A stretch of 6,590 nucleotides of DNA from Lachnospiraceae bacterium (GTDB lineage: Bacteria > Bacillota > Clostridia > Lachnospirales > Lachnospiraceae): contig JAEDOO010000106.1 in assembly GCA_016301965.1 (NCBI GenBank), positions 1 through 6,590 on the forward strand. Direction: 5' to 3'. Positions 5,678 to 6,590 of this stretch are shown in pieces. Numbering within the stretch: the stretch's first letter is position 1; every line of letters begins with the position of its first letter. The translations under genes and the position numbers were made by a program. Below the pieces are notes generated by a model. It was not told where the DNA came from, ran no database searches, and saw only the letters and a list, made by a program, of their open reading frames with translations.

Positions 5678-6031
5678 TTATTTCACCAGCTTATCCATCC
5701 ACTCTGCTTCCTTAAAACCTACCAGAATATAGTCATCTGCAACGATCAGCGGGCGTTTGACCAGCATTCCGTTAGAAGCAAGAAGCTCGTACTGGTCTGT
5801 CTCGGTCATGTTCGGCAGCTTATCTTTAAGCTGCATCTCTTTATACAGCATGCCGCTGGTATTAAAAAATTTTTTCAGCGGCAGACCGCTTTTTTCATGC
5901 CACTGTTTCAGTTCCATTGCCGTGGGATTTTCCTCCACGATATGACGATCCACATAGGACACACCATGGGCATCCAGCCATTTTTTTGCTTTCTGACAGG
6001 TTGAACATTTGGGGTATTCTATAAATAACAT
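5678..6031 (-). CDS. ArsC/Spx family thioredoxin-fold protein
   Basis: The family includes glutaredoxin-type arsenate reductases and the RNA-polymerase-binding regulators Spx/MgsR. From ATG 6031 the protein is 117 aa, the normal family length. It has the N-terminal YPKCSTCQKAKKWL with a CxxC (Cys9, Cys12), FFNTSGMLYKE (55-66) and GMLVKRPLIV (88-97, the Arg-cis-Pro motif of the ArsC fold). The NTSG-LYKE pattern is typical of members annotated only as arsenate reductase family or Spx/MgsR. No arsB, acr3 or arsR is nearby, so I do not assign an arsenate role. A thiol-redox or stress-regulatory role is equally likely. The start is supported by GGAGG about 7 nt upstream. A longer frame back to GTG 6073 has its GGAGG too close. 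It has its own strong promoter. Confidence 0.9.
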   Translation of the reverse strand: MLFIEYPKCSTCQKAKKWLDAHGVSYVDRHIVEENPTAMELKQWHEKSGLPLKKFFNTSGMLYKEMQLKDKLPNMTETDQYELLASNGMLVKRPLIVADDYILVGFKEAEWMDKLVK

Positions 6032-6061
6032 TTTCCTTCCTCCTTCACTATCCTGGCCGCG

Positions 6062-6085
6062 CGGCAGTAGCACCTCCTCCTGCCG
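6062..6085 (-). promoter_or_regulatory. Small GC-rich hairpin in the leader of the ArsC-like gene
   Basis: CGGCAG (6062-6067) pairs with CTGCCG (6080-6085) around a 12-nt loop containing GGAGGAGG on the minus strand. The palindromes GCCGCGCGGC (6056-6065) and TGCCGGCA (6081-6088) overlap it. It lies in the predicted 100-nt 5' leader, about 30 nt before the start codon. A short ORF of 27 codons (6019-6102, no clear ribosome binding site) crosses it and ends inside the gene. A regulatory role is inference. Confidence 0.25.
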
Positions 6086-6137
6086 GCAACTACTTTTTGC
6101 ATCTGTATATCGCCTTAAACAAATGCGCTTTTCTTTT

Positions 6138-6166
6138 ATTATATAAGCTGTGGTTTATCTTTTCAA
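6138..6166 (-). promoter_or_regulatory. Strong sigma-A promoter for the ArsC-like gene
   Basis: On the minus strand TTGAAA (6161-6166), a 17-bp spacer, and a perfect TATAAT (6138-6143). Expected transcription start is near 6130, giving a leader of about 100 nt before the ATG at 6031. This is the best promoter match in the window and shows the gene is transcribed apart from the upstream zinc-finger gene. Confidence 0.75.
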
Positions 6167-6207
6167 CCTGGACACGCTCAGTCAATTCTGATATGTATTC
6201 ATTTGGT

Positions 6208-6241
6208 GTTACTGTTCACCGGAAAACCAGTGAACAGTAAC
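6208..6241 (-). terminator. 15-bp stem palindrome just after the zinc-finger gene
   Basis: Arms 6208-6222 and 6227-6241 (GTTACTGTTCAC and GTGAACAGTAAC at the outer ends) pair over 15 positions. On the minus strand there is one G-U pair and a TTTT loop. It begins 1 nt after the stop codon of the CHY zinc-finger gene, the position of a terminator, but lacks a T-rich tail on the minus strand. It may act as a transcript 3'-end stabiliser, a terminator of weak type, a dispersed palindromic repeat, or a protein-binding site. Confidence 0.5.
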
Positions 6242-6242
6242 T

Positions 6243-6554
6243 TCATTTGAAATAAATGTGTTTATGCAGTTTACAACGTGGATTAAAAGCTATGCCGCAA
6301 TATAGGCAGCTGCCCTGGTCATACTGTGATCTGGTCAGCAGCTGTTGGCAGTTTCCGCAAAGAACCGGATATTCCTCTTCAGCGCCGGTAGCCGCAAAGG
6401 CATGATCCTCCATTGCGTCATGGCACGAAAAACAGGCATAGTATTTCTGACACCGGGCACATTTTAAAGCCACCACATCACAGTTCTGGTGGTAATGTAC
6501 GCACCGTCCCTGCTCGTCAAGCCCTAATCCATGTATGTTAATTCGTTTATGCAT
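6243..6554 (-). CDS. CHY zinc-finger family protein
   Basis: A 103-aa cytoplasmic protein consisting almost entirely of a CHY-type zinc finger (the fold of yeast Hot13 and the N-terminus of eukaryotic Pirh2). Ordered metal ligands are visible: RCVHYHQNCDVVALKCARC (Cys18, His20, Cys25, Cys32, Cys35), YYACFSCHDAMEDH (Cys41, Cys44, His45, His51), CGNC (Cys66, Cys69), CLYC (Cys83, Cys86) and FNPRCKLHKHIYF (Cys94, His97). All expected ligand positions appear intact. The function of stand-alone bacterial members is not established; Hot13 is linked to redox and zinc handling of small Tim proteins. The start at 6554 has AGGAGA about 9 nt upstream. Only 36 bp upstream are visible and I see no promoter there. 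It is followed by a hairpin and then a separate promoter, so it is probably transcribed on its own or as the last gene of an operon outside the window. Confidence 0.92.
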   Translation of the reverse strand: MHKRINIHGLGLDEQGRCVHYHQNCDVVALKCARCQKYYACFSCHDAMEDHAFAATGAEEEYPVLCGNCQQLLTRSQYDQGSCLYCGIAFNPRCKLHKHIYFK

Positions 6555-6590
6555 GCTGTGTTCTCTCCTGTTTTCTTCTGGCTGTATTTT

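Overview
The window looks like chromosomal DNA from a Clostridia bacterium, most likely Lachnospiraceae. This rests on moderate GC, strong AGGAGG-type ribosome binding sites, a sensor with serial PAS-like modules typical of that family, an Spx/ArsC-like reductase and a CHY zinc-finger protein. No 16S or other taxonomic marker is present, so the placement is inference. Every convincing gene lies on the minus strand, so transcription runs from high to low coordinates. I see no phage, IS element, CRISPR array, tRNA or rRNA.

In transcription order: a 103-aa CHY zinc-finger protein (6243-6554) is followed at once by a 15-bp stem hairpin (6208-6241). A near-consensus sigma-A promoter (6138-6166) then drives a 117-aa ArsC/Spx-family thioredoxin-fold protein (5678-6031). 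Directly behind its stop is a 45-codon open stretch that reads like the C-terminus of a MATE efflux transporter (5537-5674), probably a gene remnant. Next comes a tight pair, an inositol-monophosphatase-family phosphatase (4675-5451) and an aldo/keto reductase (3786-4664). These are separated by 10 bp, and the ribosome binding site of the second overlaps the stop of the first.

A 170-bp gap filled with a degenerate 34-bp tandem repeat (about 3629-3796) separates the reductase from glycerol kinase glpK (2116-3615), which is followed by moaC (1531-2016). I see no terminator between the phosphatase and moaC, so these four may share transcripts. Their functions (sugar or polyol phosphate, carbonyl reduction, glycerol, molybdenum cofactor) do not form one obvious pathway.

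A non-coding stretch of about 400-490 bp (1042-1530) separates moaC from the last gene. It holds an imperfect direct repeat, an 11-bp inverted repeat, a strong hairpin terminator with a T7 tract, short GCGCACAAAA repeats, a candidate promoter, and a leader of about 160 nt. The leader contains a candidate 31-codon hydrophobic peptide ORF that overlaps the start of the next gene by 8 nt. That gene (1-1041, running off the window) encodes the N-terminal 347 residues of a cytoplasmic multi-PAS-like sensor whose output domain lies outside the window.

The most unusual points are the 34-bp tandem repeat before glpK, the putative coupled hydrophobic micro-ORF before the sensor gene, the transporter remnant behind the ArsC-like gene, and a GlpK lacking the histidine that HPr phosphorylates in many Firmicutes.
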